Assembly: GCA_030490835.1 (NCBI GenBank)
Contig: CM059972.1
Coordinates: 89,265,137 to 89,329,136, forward strand
DNA from: Annona cherimola
Lineage: Eukaryota > Streptophyta > Magnoliopsida > Magnoliales > Annonaceae
Direction: 5' to 3'
DNA: 64,000 bases
The notes under the pieces were generated by a model that saw nothing but the letters and a program-made list of their open reading frames with translations, was not told the origin of the DNA and ran no database searches. Both the position numbers and the translations under genes were made by a program. Below, piece by piece: positions 46,309-58,013 of this stretch (position 1 is its first letter; every line of letters begins with the position of its first letter).

Positions 46309-47489
46309 TTTTTTTTTCACATAAAGAGATGTTTCCTACCCAACCCCCCCCCTCCCAACCCCAGAGAGCCATACTAGGGAGGGTAAGGAGGAAACCCCTT
46401 AGAGAAAAAAAAATTACGATCATTATATATAGCATTAGAGATACACACAGGGGACTGGTCCACCCAGGAAATTATGGAAATTTCCTAAGACAGTACGAAC
46501 TTTGCTATGGTATGAGGGACGAAGTTACCACTCCTAAGAACATGAAAGAATTGACGTCTGCTGAATCTGATACTGGGTCTTTGATTCTATGAATGAGAGG
46601 ACCTATAGGTGAGTGGATAAGGTGATTTTCGATAAGGAAGTGAGCAATGATAAGAGAATCTATTTCGAAAATGATATTTGAATAATAAAATTTCCCCACC
46701 ACGTGATCCTTAGGAGTAGACACTTGATCTCCATCCAAAGTGGGTCATCCCAACCTTGCCAAGACTAGCATTTAGCAGCCAAAGAGGATCCTCGAGAATC
46801 GTGAGCTGCATCAATATTTACCTTAACTTGCTCGAAATTTGGTGATTTTCATCTGACTGTACCCTTGTGGATGTGTTCAGGAAATTTGGAGTAGACATTG
46901 GTCGCCACTAGTGGATGGAGCAAAAGGGCACATCTGTTTGGAATTTCAGCAAAAGGAGGAGAGTTGCCAGATGTTCGGTGGAGATTTTTGAAATGCCAGA
47001 TCATCTAACATGACAAGTCAAACAACCTCAAATTTGGTTTTTCACAAGGAGAGGACATGTGTTGTAAAAGGTCCAATATAGTGGTGTCTTTAAAAGAGGA
47101 AAATCACATCTTGATGCTTGAATCATGAGAGGAGGAGGTTACAACACATTTCCAAAAAAAGTGGGTTCTCTCCTCATCACCAGATTTGCATAGTGAGCAT
47201 AAAGGAGCAAGTGGGATATTCCGATGGAGTAGATTTACCTTCGTGGGGTGCACATTAAGGGCCAATCTCCAGCTAAAATGAGAATTTTTTAAGGTAGACT
47301 GAGTTTTCACATTAGACTAGCAACTTTCAAAATATTTTTAGTGGTAATATGTGGCCTTCGTCTGGCTCTTAGAATGACCCAATAGGCTAATTTGACAGTA
47401 AATGTCCCATCTGGTTCTAAGGGCCAGAAGATGCAATCTTTAGTTACTTGAGTAGGGAGAGGGATGTTACTAATGATATTCCAGCCAGT
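46309..47489 (-). pseudogene. LINE (L1-type), 3' part: zinc-finger and RNase H regions
   Basis: This is the distal part of ORF2 of a plant non-LTR retrotransposon, reading leftward. Directly beside the 47495 insertion comes a pre-zf segment (DGTFTVKLAYWV), then the reverse-transcriptase zinc-binding region (SWRLALNVHPTKVNLLHRN, then PLCSLCKSGDEERTHFFWKC, 47104-47310). Next is an RNase H-like domain: VKVNIDAA (about 46818-46841) and IIFEIDSLIIAHFL (about 46635-46676). A T9 run at 46309-46317 may be a short poly(A) tail on the minus strand. Stops and frameshifts show it is dead. Confidence 0.75.
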
Positions 47490-47494
47490 GTTGC

Positions 47495-50145
47495 TGATAA
47501 GTCTAAAAATTTTCACTTAATTTTATATTAAATTCACACCGTTAGGTATTAAAACGTTAATTAAATGCATGTTTTAAGTGGAATTTCATGAAAATCATAT
47601 TTTTAATAGAATATTTGATTTTGCTATAAAAACGGGTCATTTTGCAACATTCTTGAAAATATAAAATTATGACTCAATCCCTTAGAAAATTTTAAAATAT
47701 GCATTAACGTATTAAGATAATTCGGACAAATTTATAGGATGATTAAACAGGGTAAAATATATATAATTATAAAATATGGGTTGAAGTGGACTATTATGTA
47801 ATCTTAAAATAAAATTATATAAATGAATATTAAAAAGAATCCAAAATGAAAATTACAAAATATCTGTAGCATGTCGAAATTATTTGGGTAATATTTTCAT
47901 TTTCATTTTTTGTAAAATAGGTGTGAGTGAGCGTGGATCGCCGGAGCACCTGTTATGGTGCTCCATCTTCCCCAAAACAGCCATGGCAGCAACTCGCCCA
48001 CAAGCCGCAACCCCTTTCAGCAGGCTTGAAATCCAAATCCGACCAGCAACAGGGCAGCCATAAAAAAATTCTTCAACCGTAAATCCATCCAGCCTCTTTC
48101 AAACCCAAATTTCTAACGCCCAAATTCGGCAGCACTTCCTCTTCGCCGGCAGCCATGGAAAACCCACCGAGCAGCTGCCTTCTCTTCGTCTCCATCCAGC
48201 AAAACTCGTCAATCTCCAACCTTTAATTCCAATAGCCAGCCAGCCAGAAATTTCCACCATCCCGTCCAAATCCGGCCAAAGCCCCAACCGAGAAACCATT
48301 CCAGCGGCAGATCCGGCAGCATTTTTTACGGCAGCAAGATAGGCATTAAATCCTGCACTCCATCTTCACCAACACGGTAGCCATGGCTGCCATTCTCTAA
48401 TCCGACACCGGCAACAACCATGGAACATCTGAGCATCGCCGCTGCAACCCACCGCATCTTCATTTCAGCAATCTGCAATCAAACCAACGAGCAGAGAACG
48501 AGCAGCCTCTTTGATTCGAGCACCGCAATCTCTCTCCAATACGTCGCTTCTTTGGCGCTAAAGGGCTGCTTCTCTCCCGTTCCTTTCTCAAATTCTTAGC
48601 CTTTCGTTAATTTCAATTCCTTCCTTTCTGGTTTTCGACTTTGGTTGCCTGTCTTGGGCATCTCTAGTGTGGGATTTTCTCATTGTTTGGAGCATCAATT
48701 CGCCAGCGAGATCGACCGAGCACGGCCTGAATGGCAGAGTTAACATTACCAGCTTAGCCTCTGACAATGGGAATTCTGCCGTTGCGCCAGTTCAATTCAA
48801 CATTTGACTGCGTGGGTTGAATTCGAGCTCTCTGAAATCCAAAACCAGCTTCTCCGCCCGTCTCAACTTACCGGCAGCAATCAAAATTAGCCCATTGAAA
48901 ATCACCCCCAATTCCATACCAGCAAGCTCGTGTTCAGCTATGAACCGGAAATTTGGACTGGCCCCAAATCCAACCAACCGAAATAGCAAAATCCTAGCCA
49001 TAATCCATAGCAGCAGAAAACCCACCGAGCAGCTGCCTCCTCTGTCCCACTCCAAACCAAAGCAGTTGTTCCCTTTACTTTCAAGAAATCGCCGGCAGCC
49101 CTCCATTCTCTCTGAGCAGCCCACGACTCATCTGCTGGCAGCAAACAAAGCAGTGCCCAAATTCGTCCATTTCAGCAATCTTCTCCATCAGCCACAAATC
49201 AAACTTGGGCATCACCCAAAATTACAGCAGCTTCTATCTATCCGACAGATGCAGAAAACCGCGTAGCGTAATGGGCAGCGAGCAGCTACAGTTACGTCCA
49301 AAGCGAGAATCCCACATCGAAAGCACAAGGGAGGGAGGGCCCCTCACGCATTCTATAAAAGGAGGGCCCCTCCACTCATCCCAACACAACCCCATACCCC
49401 ACATACCCCTTGGGTGGGACCCATTTGGTGGGACCCCGTAGCAAGTGGGTGGGACCCATTTTGTGGGACCCGTAGCAAGGAGGTGGGGCCAAGCAATAAA
49501 GTTTTCCATTACGTGGAGATTCGCTGTTTACGGGTGATGTAAATTTTATTTTCCGCTTTATAGTTAGTAGAAATTTGTAGTTGTTAAATTTTAATTTGTA
49601 GTTTTAATTTTTAAATTAGATTTACTGCTTTATTTTATGCTTTGTAATTTTTAGATTAAATTTAATGTAATTCTCTTTCCTGCTTTAATAGTTAAATTTC
49701 ATAGTTTTTATTGCTTTCTTAGAATAGTTTTAATTAAGTTGTTAGTTAATTTCTTTTAGCTTCTTGTCTCTATTTCTTTTATGTTTAAATCTTTTATCCC
49801 TTCTTTCTCTCTCTTCTCTCTCTCTAATTTCTTCTTCTCTCTCTCTAACATCTCTTTCTCCTCTCTCTTAGTTTCTTTCCTTTTCTTTCTCTCTTTTCTC
49901 TTTCTCTCTTTTCTCTTTCTCTCTCTTCTTTCTTCTCTCTCTCTCTTTCTCTTTCTCTCTCTTCTCTATACTCCCTCTTTTTCTTAAAAAATAATTCAAA
50001 ACTACATCGCCTCTCTGTGGATTCGACCCGACTCACCATTATTCTACACTATCACTCGTATAGTGGTAGCTTTAATGTGTTTCGGTTAATTTTAATTAAA
50101 CTGACGATCACAGTGCTCTTAACGACAAGCACTTGGTTTGCATCA
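47495..50145 (+). repeat. 5' LTR of the Athila-derived element
   Basis: Runs TGATAAGTCT to TTTGCATCA. A GC-richer middle (about 47930-49500) contrasts with A/T-rich ends. It holds the inverted repeat GGAGCACC/GGTGCTCC (47943-47964), reiterated GGCAGC-type words, and AAAACCCACCGAGCAGCTGCC twice (48158 and 49017). TATAAAA lies at 49354-49360 and a (CT)-rich tract at 49790-49980. All open frames here are incidental. Confidence 0.9.
49334..49372 (+). promoter_or_regulatory. Core promoter of the Athila-derived LTR
   Basis: TATAAAA at 49354-49360 is bracketed by two copies of GGAGGGCCCCTC (49334-49345 and 49361-49372). The identical arrangement is in the 3' LTR (TATAAAA at 54945-54951). Role inferred from the TATA box and its position in the LTR. 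Confidence 0.55.
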
Positions 50146-50151
50146 AGTTTT

Positions 50152-50169
50152 TGGCGCCGTTGCCGGGGA
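50152..50169 (+). other. Primer-binding site, Asp-tRNA type
   Basis: TGGCGCCGTTGCCGGGGA, six bases after the LTR end. This site is characteristic of Athila-lineage Ty3/gypsy elements. Confidence 0.8.
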
Positions 50170-50361
50170 GGCGTATTGATGTTTGAATTGTTTTATTAGT
50201 TGCTTTAAATTTCCTTTACCTGCTTTCAATAGTATAATCTTTACTGCTTTATTTATCTGCTTTCTTTACTTATTGCACTTGAACTTCAGATCACCAATTT
50301 CGATTCTTTCCTGCTTTAAAAAAATATATATAAAAAAAATATATAAAACTAAAATTAAAGA

Positions 50362-52032
50362 ATGGACATGAACTTTATTGATCAGCGGTTAGGTAAGTTG
50401 GAAGAATTAAACCAAAAGCTTAATGATTTACTTGCCTATCAAAACTCAAACAGTTCATTCGTAAATACATCGATTCCTTTTCAAACGACATATTCTAATG
50501 AGTCTCAATTTTTACCATATCAAGCGCGAGTTCAAAATTTTCATGAGTTTCCTACACCTGATTATAATTCATTTTCACATACACATAACTCAGAATGGAT
50601 GAGTTGTCCTAATACTTCTTGGACAAATCAACAAATGCAACCTTACCCTCCATATCTACAAACCCAGTGGCCACCTGAGCAAAGCCAATTTTCAAATTAT
50701 CAATATCAATCTAATCATTATGAAAATACATATGGGCCATCTGCATATCCTGAAGAAAATTTTTCATCACCTCAACCTATTAACCAATCTTTTCATCAAA
50801 CATATAATTATGATGAGAAATTTGAAAACATGCAAAATATTATTCTCAATGGCTTTGAAAACATAGTAAATAAATTTGCAGAGTGCGTAAATCGAGTTGA
50901 ACATTATAAAAATATGTATTTGCAAGACTGCTGCCCACAAGAGGATTTTTCAAATTTTTCATCAGATCAAGTAGATTATCAATAATCTCCTCACTTAGAT
51001 GACTTAGAGGGAGGATTCGAAAGATTAGATCAACAATTCCTTTCCGACCAACAGTTATTTTCTAAGACGACAGATCATACTGACCAAATTGATAATCTAG
51101 TTGATCATTCAAATTTTCAAATAGATCCAATACCATTGGAAAATTCATATTTTGAAAATGACTTAGCATTTCCAAATGCTTTAGAAGTTGAATCTCTTAA
51201 CAACCAAATGCTAAGTCAAAAGAAAGATAATTTGAAAATAAATGATGAATATATTGTAGAAACATTATGTGGGGAGGAACCTAATGAATCAACTATCACT
51301 CCAATAAATCAGTTTGACTATCAAATTCAATCAGATCAACTACTATCGGAAAATCTATTGTCTGAAAATTTGGTAATAATTACAACATTATGGAGTGATG
51401 GTTTCTCAGATCATACACTTAACGAGAATTTCTCTCTTCATAATCAAGCAAATATTATAGAAAATAATGAAAAATTAATTAATGATAAATTTGAAGAAGA
51501 TAAAAATCAAGAAAATATTGAGGAGATTGATAATAGGTTTCAAATGAATGATATAGATCATAGCCAAATTGATGGTGAGGTGAGAAATAAAGAGTTTATT
51601 GAGGATAAGTTGGGGGGAGATGAAAATGAAATTATTGATGAAAATTTTAAGAAGTACATACCTGCTATTTCAAGTACTTTTAAAGATGAGCTCATTAGCA
51701 TAGATGAATTAATGAAAAAGGAAGAGATGATGCAAATATTTAAACAGGTTCAAGTTAAAATTTCGCTCTTTGATGTTATTCAGTATATTCCAAATTATAG
51801 TCAATTTCTCCAAGAGCGTTGTATTCAAATGGAATCCTGTTTAACCCAAAATAAAATCATGCTCCCATTAAGTAACAGTTCAATGAATTCAATAATTGAT
51901 CAAATTGAAGAGTGCTACATATTGGACATCATTGATAACTCATTAATCTTCACAACGCTTGAGCATGAACATATGAAAATAATAAATAATCTACATAGTG
52001 TTAAGAATTTTAATAGAGCAGGAATTGGATAA
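50362..52032 (+). CDS. Gag/pro-linker-like ORF of the Athila-derived element, one in-frame stop
   Basis: The frame starts at ATG 50362, runs 207 codons to TAA (50983-50985), then stays open without further stops to 52032: 557 codons in one frame with a single interruption. The first third begins with a Leu-rich, coiled-coil-like segment (QRLGKLEELNQKLNDLLAYQ), followed by a Gln/Tyr/Asn/Pro-rich region. The distal part (about 51740-51815) contains IFKQVQVKISLFDVIQYIPN and YSQFLQERC, closely resembling the linker between gag and protease in Athila-type polyproteins. There is no zinc knuckle, protease, RT or integrase. It may be a residual Gag-like product or a decaying remnant. An internal start after the stop would be needed unless the stop is read through. 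Confidence 0.6.
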
Positions 52033-52043
52033 CATTAAACATT

Positions 52044-52094
52044 ATGTCTGGCTGAAGACATAAAACTTAGCGCTGGTTGGGAGGCAACCCAACA
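52044..52094 (+). other. Paired hairpins typical of Athila-type elements
   Basis: TATGTCT/AGACATA (52044-52050, 52057-52063) is followed by GTTGGG/CCCAAC around AGGCAA (52077-52094), within GCGCTGGTTGGGAGGCAACC. A nearly identical block is found downstream of the coding region in many Athila-lineage elements. Here it begins 12 bases after the ORF stop, marking where pol has been removed. Its role is unknown; RNA structure is suspected. Confidence 0.65.
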
Positions 52095-52607
52095 TGTGTA
52101 TATATATACCTTTGCTTTTCTTTTTGTAGGAGAAAGCTGTAGCAAATTAATCAGATCCTTACACCCCAGGTTGTCTCTTTCTCTGCTATCTTATTTTCAT
52201 GAATTTATATATTTTGTGCATGTTTATCAAAGATAGCTCTATTCAAGTTGGGGGGGGTCTGGTTTGCTTAACGTGATTTATTTAAAAATATATATAATAT
52301 AAAATAAAAATTAATAAAAAAATTTAATAAAAAAAAAAAATCTAGAAAATATCCAAAAAAAAAAATAGAGGTAAATCAAAGTACACTTGCTATGCTTGGT
52401 AGTAAGTGAAGAGGAAAACTGTAATTAGTTATATTTGTAAAAAATATTTTCATGGTGTTTTCAAAATTTTATTAGCACTGATTGCACTTACACGTCAATG
52501 AACCTCGTGGGTACCATGATAATATAATTTTTCTCTCTCATCCAAGCAAGTAATCTTTAATATCGCTATAATTGATAGCTGGTAGTTAAAAAAAAAAAAA
52601 AAAAATT

Positions 52608-52770
52608 ATATCCCCAGATACCCTGAAATATGGTGAGGGGAGTATAAAAAAATATATATAGAAAAAAAAATGTAAAACCCCAGATATCCTGAAATATGGT
52701 GAGGGGAAGAAGAAAAAAAAAAAAAAATTATCCCTAGATACCCTGAAATATGGTGAGGGAAGAAAAAAAA
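52608..52770 (+). repeat. Short tandem repeat with A-runs, 3' internal region
   Basis: Three copies of a unit containing CCTGAAATATGGTGAGGG, starting near 52611, 52678 and 52732, are separated by A-rich runs. They lie between the hairpins and the 3' polypurine tract. Confidence 0.7.
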
Positions 52771-53085
52771 AATGAAAAAATGATGAAAAAAGGAGATATA
52801 TATTAACTGTCACTATCATAATTTTGATATGACTGTTACTTAGCTTGGATAAGCTGAAAATAATTTATTTAACTAATGCCCATTTGTTCATTAGTACACA
52901 TACACACGTGCTATAATTTTTATATGCACCATGAAATATTTTTACTCATGTTCACTAAAGAAAATTTTCTTCTAAAGCTTACTATCATTATTAGCAGTGC
53001 ACTTAGATTTTTGTTAAAAAAAAAAAAAAATATTATTAAACTATTTCCATTGCTAAGGGACTAGCAATGTTTAAGTTGGGGGGTG

Positions 53086-55736
53086 TGATAAGTCTAAAAA
53101 TTTTCACTTAATTTTATATTAAATTCACACCGTTAAGTATTAAAACGTTAATTAAATGCATGTTTTAAGTGGAATTTCATGAAAATCATATTTTTAATAG
53201 AATATTTGATTTTGCTATAAAAACGGGTCATTTTGAAACATTCTTGAAAATATAAAATTATGACTCAATCCCTTAGAAAATTTTAAAATATGCATTAACG
53301 TATTAAGATAATTCGGACAAATTTATAGGATGATTAAACAGGGTAAAATATATATAATTATAAAATATGGGTTGAAGTGGACTATTATGTAATCTTAAAA
53401 TAAAATTATATAAATGAATATTAAAAAGAATCCAAAATGAAAATTACAAAATATCTGTAGCATGTCGAAATTATTTGGGTAATATTTTCATTTTCATTTT
53501 TTGTAAAATAGGTGTGAGTGAGCGTGGATCGCCGGAGCACCTGTTATGGTGCTCCATCTTCCCCAAAACAGCCATGGCAGCAACTCGCCCACAAGCCGCA
53601 ACCCCTTTCAGCAGGCTTGAAATCCAAATCCGACCAGCAACAGGGCAGCCATAAAAAAATTCTTCAACCGTAAATCCATCCAGCCTCTTTCAAACCCAAA
53701 TTTCTAACGCCCAAATTCGGCAGCACTTCCTCTTCGCCGGCAGCCATGGAAAACCCACCGAGCAGCTGCCTTCTCTTCGTCTCCATCCAGCAAAACTCGT
53801 CAATCTCCAACCTTTAATTCCAATAGCCAGCCAGCCAGAAATTTCCACCATCCCGTCCAAATCCGGCCAAAGCCCCAACCGAGAAACCATTCCAGCGGCA
53901 GATCCGGCAGCATTTTTTACGGCAGCAAGATAGGCATTAAATCCTGCACTCCATCTTCACCAACACGGTAGCCATGGCTGCCATTCTCTAATCCGACACC
54001 GGCAACAACCATGGAACATCTGAGCATCGCCGCTGCAACCCACCGCATCTTCATTTCAGCAATCTGCAATCAAACCAACGAGCAGAGAACGAGCAGCCTC
54101 TTTGATTCGAGCACCGCAATCTCTCTCCAATACGTCGCTTCTTTGGCGCTAAAGGGCTGCTTCTCTCCCGTTCCTTTCTCAAATTCTTAGCCTTTCGTTA
54201 ATTTCAATTCCTTCCTTTCTGGTTTTCGACTTTGGTTGCCTGTCTTGGGCATCTCTAGTGTGGGATTTTCTCATTGTTTGGAGCATCAATTCGCCAGCGA
54301 GATCGACCGAGCACGCCCTGAATGGCAGAGTTAACATTACCAGCTTAGCCTCTGACAATGGGAATTCTGCTGTTGCGCCAGTTCAATTCAACATTTGACT
54401 GCGTGGGTTGAATTCGAGCTCTCTGAAATCCAAAACCAGCTTCTCCGCCCGTCTCAACTTACCGGCAGCAATAAAAATTAGCCCATTGAAAATCACCCCC
54501 AATTCCATACCAGCAAGCTCGTGTTCAGCTATGAACAGGAAATTTGGACTGGCCCCAAATCCAACCAACCGAAATAGCAAAATCCTAGCCATAATCCATA
54601 GCAGCAGAAAACCCACCGAGCAGCTGCCTCCTCTGTCCCACTCCAAACCAAAGCAGTTGTTCCCTTTACTTTCAAGAAATCGCCGGCAGCCCTCCATTCT
54701 CTCTGAGCAGCCCACGACTCATCTGCTGGCAGCAAACAAAGCAGTGCCCAAATTCGTCCATTTCAGCAATCTTCTCCATCAGCCACAAATCAAACTTGGG
54801 CATCACCCAAAATTACAGCAGCTTCTATCTATCCGACAGATGCAGAAAACCGCGTAGCGTAATGGGCAGCGAGCAGCTACAGTTACGTCCAAAGCGAGAA
54901 TCCCACATCGAAAGCACAAGGGAGGGAGGGCCCCTCACGCATTCTATAAAAGGAGGGCCCCTCCACTCATCCCAACACAACCCCATACCCCACATACCCC
55001 TTGGGTGGGACCCATTTGGTGGGACCCCGTAGCAAGTGGGTGGGACCCATTTTGTGGGACCCGTAGCAAGGAGGTGGGGCCAAGCAATAAAGTTTTCCAT
55101 TACGTGGAGATTCGCTGTTTACGGGTGATGTAAATTTTATTTTCCGCTTTATAGTTAGTAGAAATTTGTAGTTGTTAAATTTTAATTTGTAGTTTTAATT
55201 TTTAAATTAGATTTACTGCTTTATTTTATGCTTTGTAATTTTTAGATTAAATTTAATGTAATTCTCTTTCCTGCTTTAATAGTTAAATTTCATAGTTTTT
55301 ATTGCTTTCTTAGAATAGTTTTAATTAAGTTGTTAGTTAATTTCTTTTAGCTTCTTGTCTCTATTTCTTTTATGTTTAAATCTTTTATCCCTTCTTTCTC
55401 TCTCTTCTCTCTCTCTAATTTCTTCTTCTCTCTCTCTAACATCTCTTTCTCCTCTCTCTTAGTTTCTTTCCTTTTCTTTCTCTCTTTTCTCTTTCTCTCT
55501 TTTCTCTTTCTCTCTCTTCTTTCTTCTCTCTCTCTCTTTCTCTTTCTCTCTCTTCTCTATACTCCCTCTTTTTCTTAAAAAATAATTCAAAACTACATCG
55601 CCTCTCTGTGGATTCGACCCGACTCACCATTATTCTACACTATCACTCGTATAGTGGTAGCTTTAATGTGTTTCGGTTAATTTTAATTAAACTGACGATC
55701 ACAGTGCTCTTAACGACAAGCACTTGGTTTGCATCA
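53086..55736 (+). repeat. 3' LTR of the Athila-derived element
   Basis: Identical in length to the 5' LTR. Differences seen by eye, 5' versus 3': G47545/A53136, C47645/A53236, G48725/C54316, C48780/T54371, C48882/A54473 and C48946/A54537. Preceded by AAGTTGGGGGGTG, the polypurine tract. Confidence 0.9.
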
Positions 55737-55741
55737 GTTGC

Positions 55742-58013
55742 CAACAATGGCCTTAACCTCATTCTCCTTCCAATAATTTGATACCTTGTTGATGAAATGA
55801 GCCACTATTATATCTTCACAGACCTGATGGGGTAGGGGTCGAGCCTTCACAATATTCATGGAGGTCCATTTGTCATGAAAGAAGAAAATTGATGTTCCAT
55901 CTTCCACCCTCCAAAGGCACTCATGTTTGATTTGCTCTTGTGCCGAAACAATGCTTTTCCATATAAAGGAAGAGAAAGGAGAAGCAAGGCAATGCCAAAA
56001 GTCACCTCTTGGGAAGTATTTAGCCTTTGATATTTTGTGACACAAAGAGTCAGGGTTCGAAACAATACACTAGGCTTGCTTTCCCAGTAGAGCAAAGTCT
56101 CAAAAGCCCAATCCTCAGGCGGCTTTTGAGTTACACATCTTATTCTAAAAAACTCAACTAATTTTCCCGCAACCCTCAACATTGCCTCACCAAAATTTGC
56201 TAACCATAAAGTTAATTACCTCGCAGAGCTTTCGTGGGAGCCTAAAAATGTGCATTACATAAGTTGGAATGGATTGCGCAACTGCTTTGATAAGAATCTT
56301 TTTCCCCTACTAGTAGGAGTTTATTTTGCCAACCTTGGATTTTTCTCCAAATACGTTCCTTTAGGTGTTGAAAAGTTTGAGCCTTAGATTTGCCAATCAC
56401 ACCAAAAGTCCTAAGTAGTTGTTGACGTCCTGCACTTCAATCAGCTGCTAAACATCCTTCCTGGTTGTTTTGCTCATGTTTTTGCTGAAAAAAAGAGTTG
56501 TCTTGCGGATGTTAACTTTTTGACCAATGTATTCATCATAGATATGTAGAATTGATATCAACTAAGCCACTTGATCCCTATTTGCCTTGAGAAAAAGGAG
56601 AGCATCATCGGCAAACAACAGGTGAGTGAGAGGTGGACAACTTGCTTTGAGTTGAATGCCATTATATGCTGTTGGTTATGGGCAGTAGATAGTAGGACAG
56701 ATAAACCTTCAGCATAGATTAGGAAGAGATAGGGGAGAGTGGGTCCCCTTGTCTCAATCCACGGGTAGGAATAAAAGGATCAGACTTTACACCATTGATT
56801 AAAACCCTATAGGTAAACGTGGAGATGCTGTGGTATATCCACCTAATCCACTTGTCATCAAATCCCATCTTCTCATCATCTGGCACAGGAAGTCCCATTC
56901 AAGCCTATCATAGGCTTTTGACATGTCAAACTTGATCGCTACATCTTCCTTTTTGCCCCTTCTGTGCTTTAGTAATGAGTGCAAGACTTTATACGCAATT
57001 ATCATGTTATCTGAGATGAGCTGTCCTAGGATAAAAGCACTCTGGCTGTCTGAAATGACCTTTGACAAGCAGGTTTTTAATCTATTGGCAAGAACTTTGC
57101 AATAATTTTGTAGCTCACATTACACAACCTGATGGGTCTGAAATCCACCAAGTTAATTGCTCCCTTTTTCTATGAAATGAGAACATTGTCTATGGAATTG
57201 ATGCTCTTCATCATATGTTCCTAGTAGGACATTGAGGCCGAATCAAGAAAGTCCTTTTAGGCCTTCACCACATCATGTCCAACAATGGACCAGTGGTGCT
57301 GGAAGAATCCCGTTGAAAAGTCGTTCGGTCTCGGTGCCTTCCTCGAATCCATTTGTTTCACCACCCTTTCGACTTCCTCTTTGGTAAGGGGAGCCAGAAG
57401 AGCCCTATTTTGGGTTAGTGAGATACTTCGATGAACATTGTCTATGATTCTTTCAATATATTTTTCTCCTTCAAATCTGAAGAGGGAAGAGAAATAATTG
57501 ACAATCAGTGATGATTTACCCTCTTGATCTGAAAATACAGTGCAACAACATCAGTTAAGGTCTGGATGAAGTTTTTTTCGTCTTCTCTCAGAGGCTACCT
57601 TATGGAAAAACTTGGTGTTACGATCTCTATGCTTTAGCTAATGCAGCCTATAACATTATTGCCAGAGGATTTCCTCGCTCTCCTTAATCTGCGCATGTTT
57701 GGAATTTGATGAAGGGCGGTTCTTAATTTGCATTAACAAGCCAAACTGCTTTTCGATGGCCTTTTGCAAGTTACCCTTGATTGCCACATTCCATCTTGAA
57801 AGGATAGCAGAGCATCTAGTGAGACTCTTGTTCAATTGAAAAAGGCGATCATAAGGGAATACTTGTGACTCTTTGATGACATATTGTGCTCTCAGATTTT
57901 TGCCCCAAAAAAGTCGCATAAGTATCTTGGAGGCTTTAGTTTAGGTGCGGAGCAATTGAGTTAGAGAAGTAAAGGATAATGATCGGATACCCCGGCTACC
58001 AAATGGTGGTTCT
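55742..58013 (-). pseudogene. LINE (L1-type), 5' part: endonuclease end and reverse transcriptase
   Basis: The upstream continuation of the LINE at 46309-47489, reading leftward. SDHYPLL (codons about 57968-57987) is the C-terminal endonuclease motif. A helical linker follows (57656-57919, FQLNKSLTRCSAILSRWN). Reverse transcriptase blocks come next: FRPIRLCNVSYKIIAK (about 57096-57145), SQSAFILGQLISDNMIIAYK (57000s), FDMSKAYDRLEWDFL (about 56890-56935) and the catalytic LLFADDALLF (FADD at 56604-56615). A post-RT region (55742-56045, KAKYFPRGDFWH, LWRVEDGTSIFFFHD) reaches the insertion point. Stops and shifts disable it. The endonuclease N-terminus is cut off at 58014 by Sirevirus LTR D. Confidence 0.8.

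Larger units (their letters stand above)
47490..55741 (+). mobile_element. Young Athila-derived large retrotransposon derivative
   Basis: Two 2651-bp LTRs (47495-50145, 53086-55736) bound 2.94 kb of internal DNA. The target duplication GTTGC is perfect (47490-47494 and 55737-55741) and interrupts the LINE. The primer-binding site TGGCGCCGTTGCCGGGGA (50152-50169) is of the Asp-tRNA type used by Athila-lineage elements. A purine tract AAGTTGGGGGGTG precedes the 3' LTR. Protease, reverse transcriptase and integrase are absent. The only frame is a gag-pro-linker-like ORF. At least six differences separate the LTRs. It is therefore a recent, non-autonomous element that must have been mobilised by another element's enzymes. 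Confidence 0.9.

Noticed and set aside
48817..49266. 149-codon plus-strand frame found identically at 54408-54857, suggesting conservation
   Set aside because: Both copies lie in LTRs of one very young insertion, so identity reflects recency. Overlapping minus-strand frames are equally intact, and composition is low-complexity.
49781..49987. Leu/Ser/Phe-rich 68-codon frame and its antisense Arg/Glu frame (also 55372-55630)
   Set aside because: Produced by the CT-rich tract of the LTR; no protein features.
55436..55630. Apparent coiled-coil protein (RERERE...)
   Set aside because: Antisense of the CT-rich LTR tract; composition artefact.
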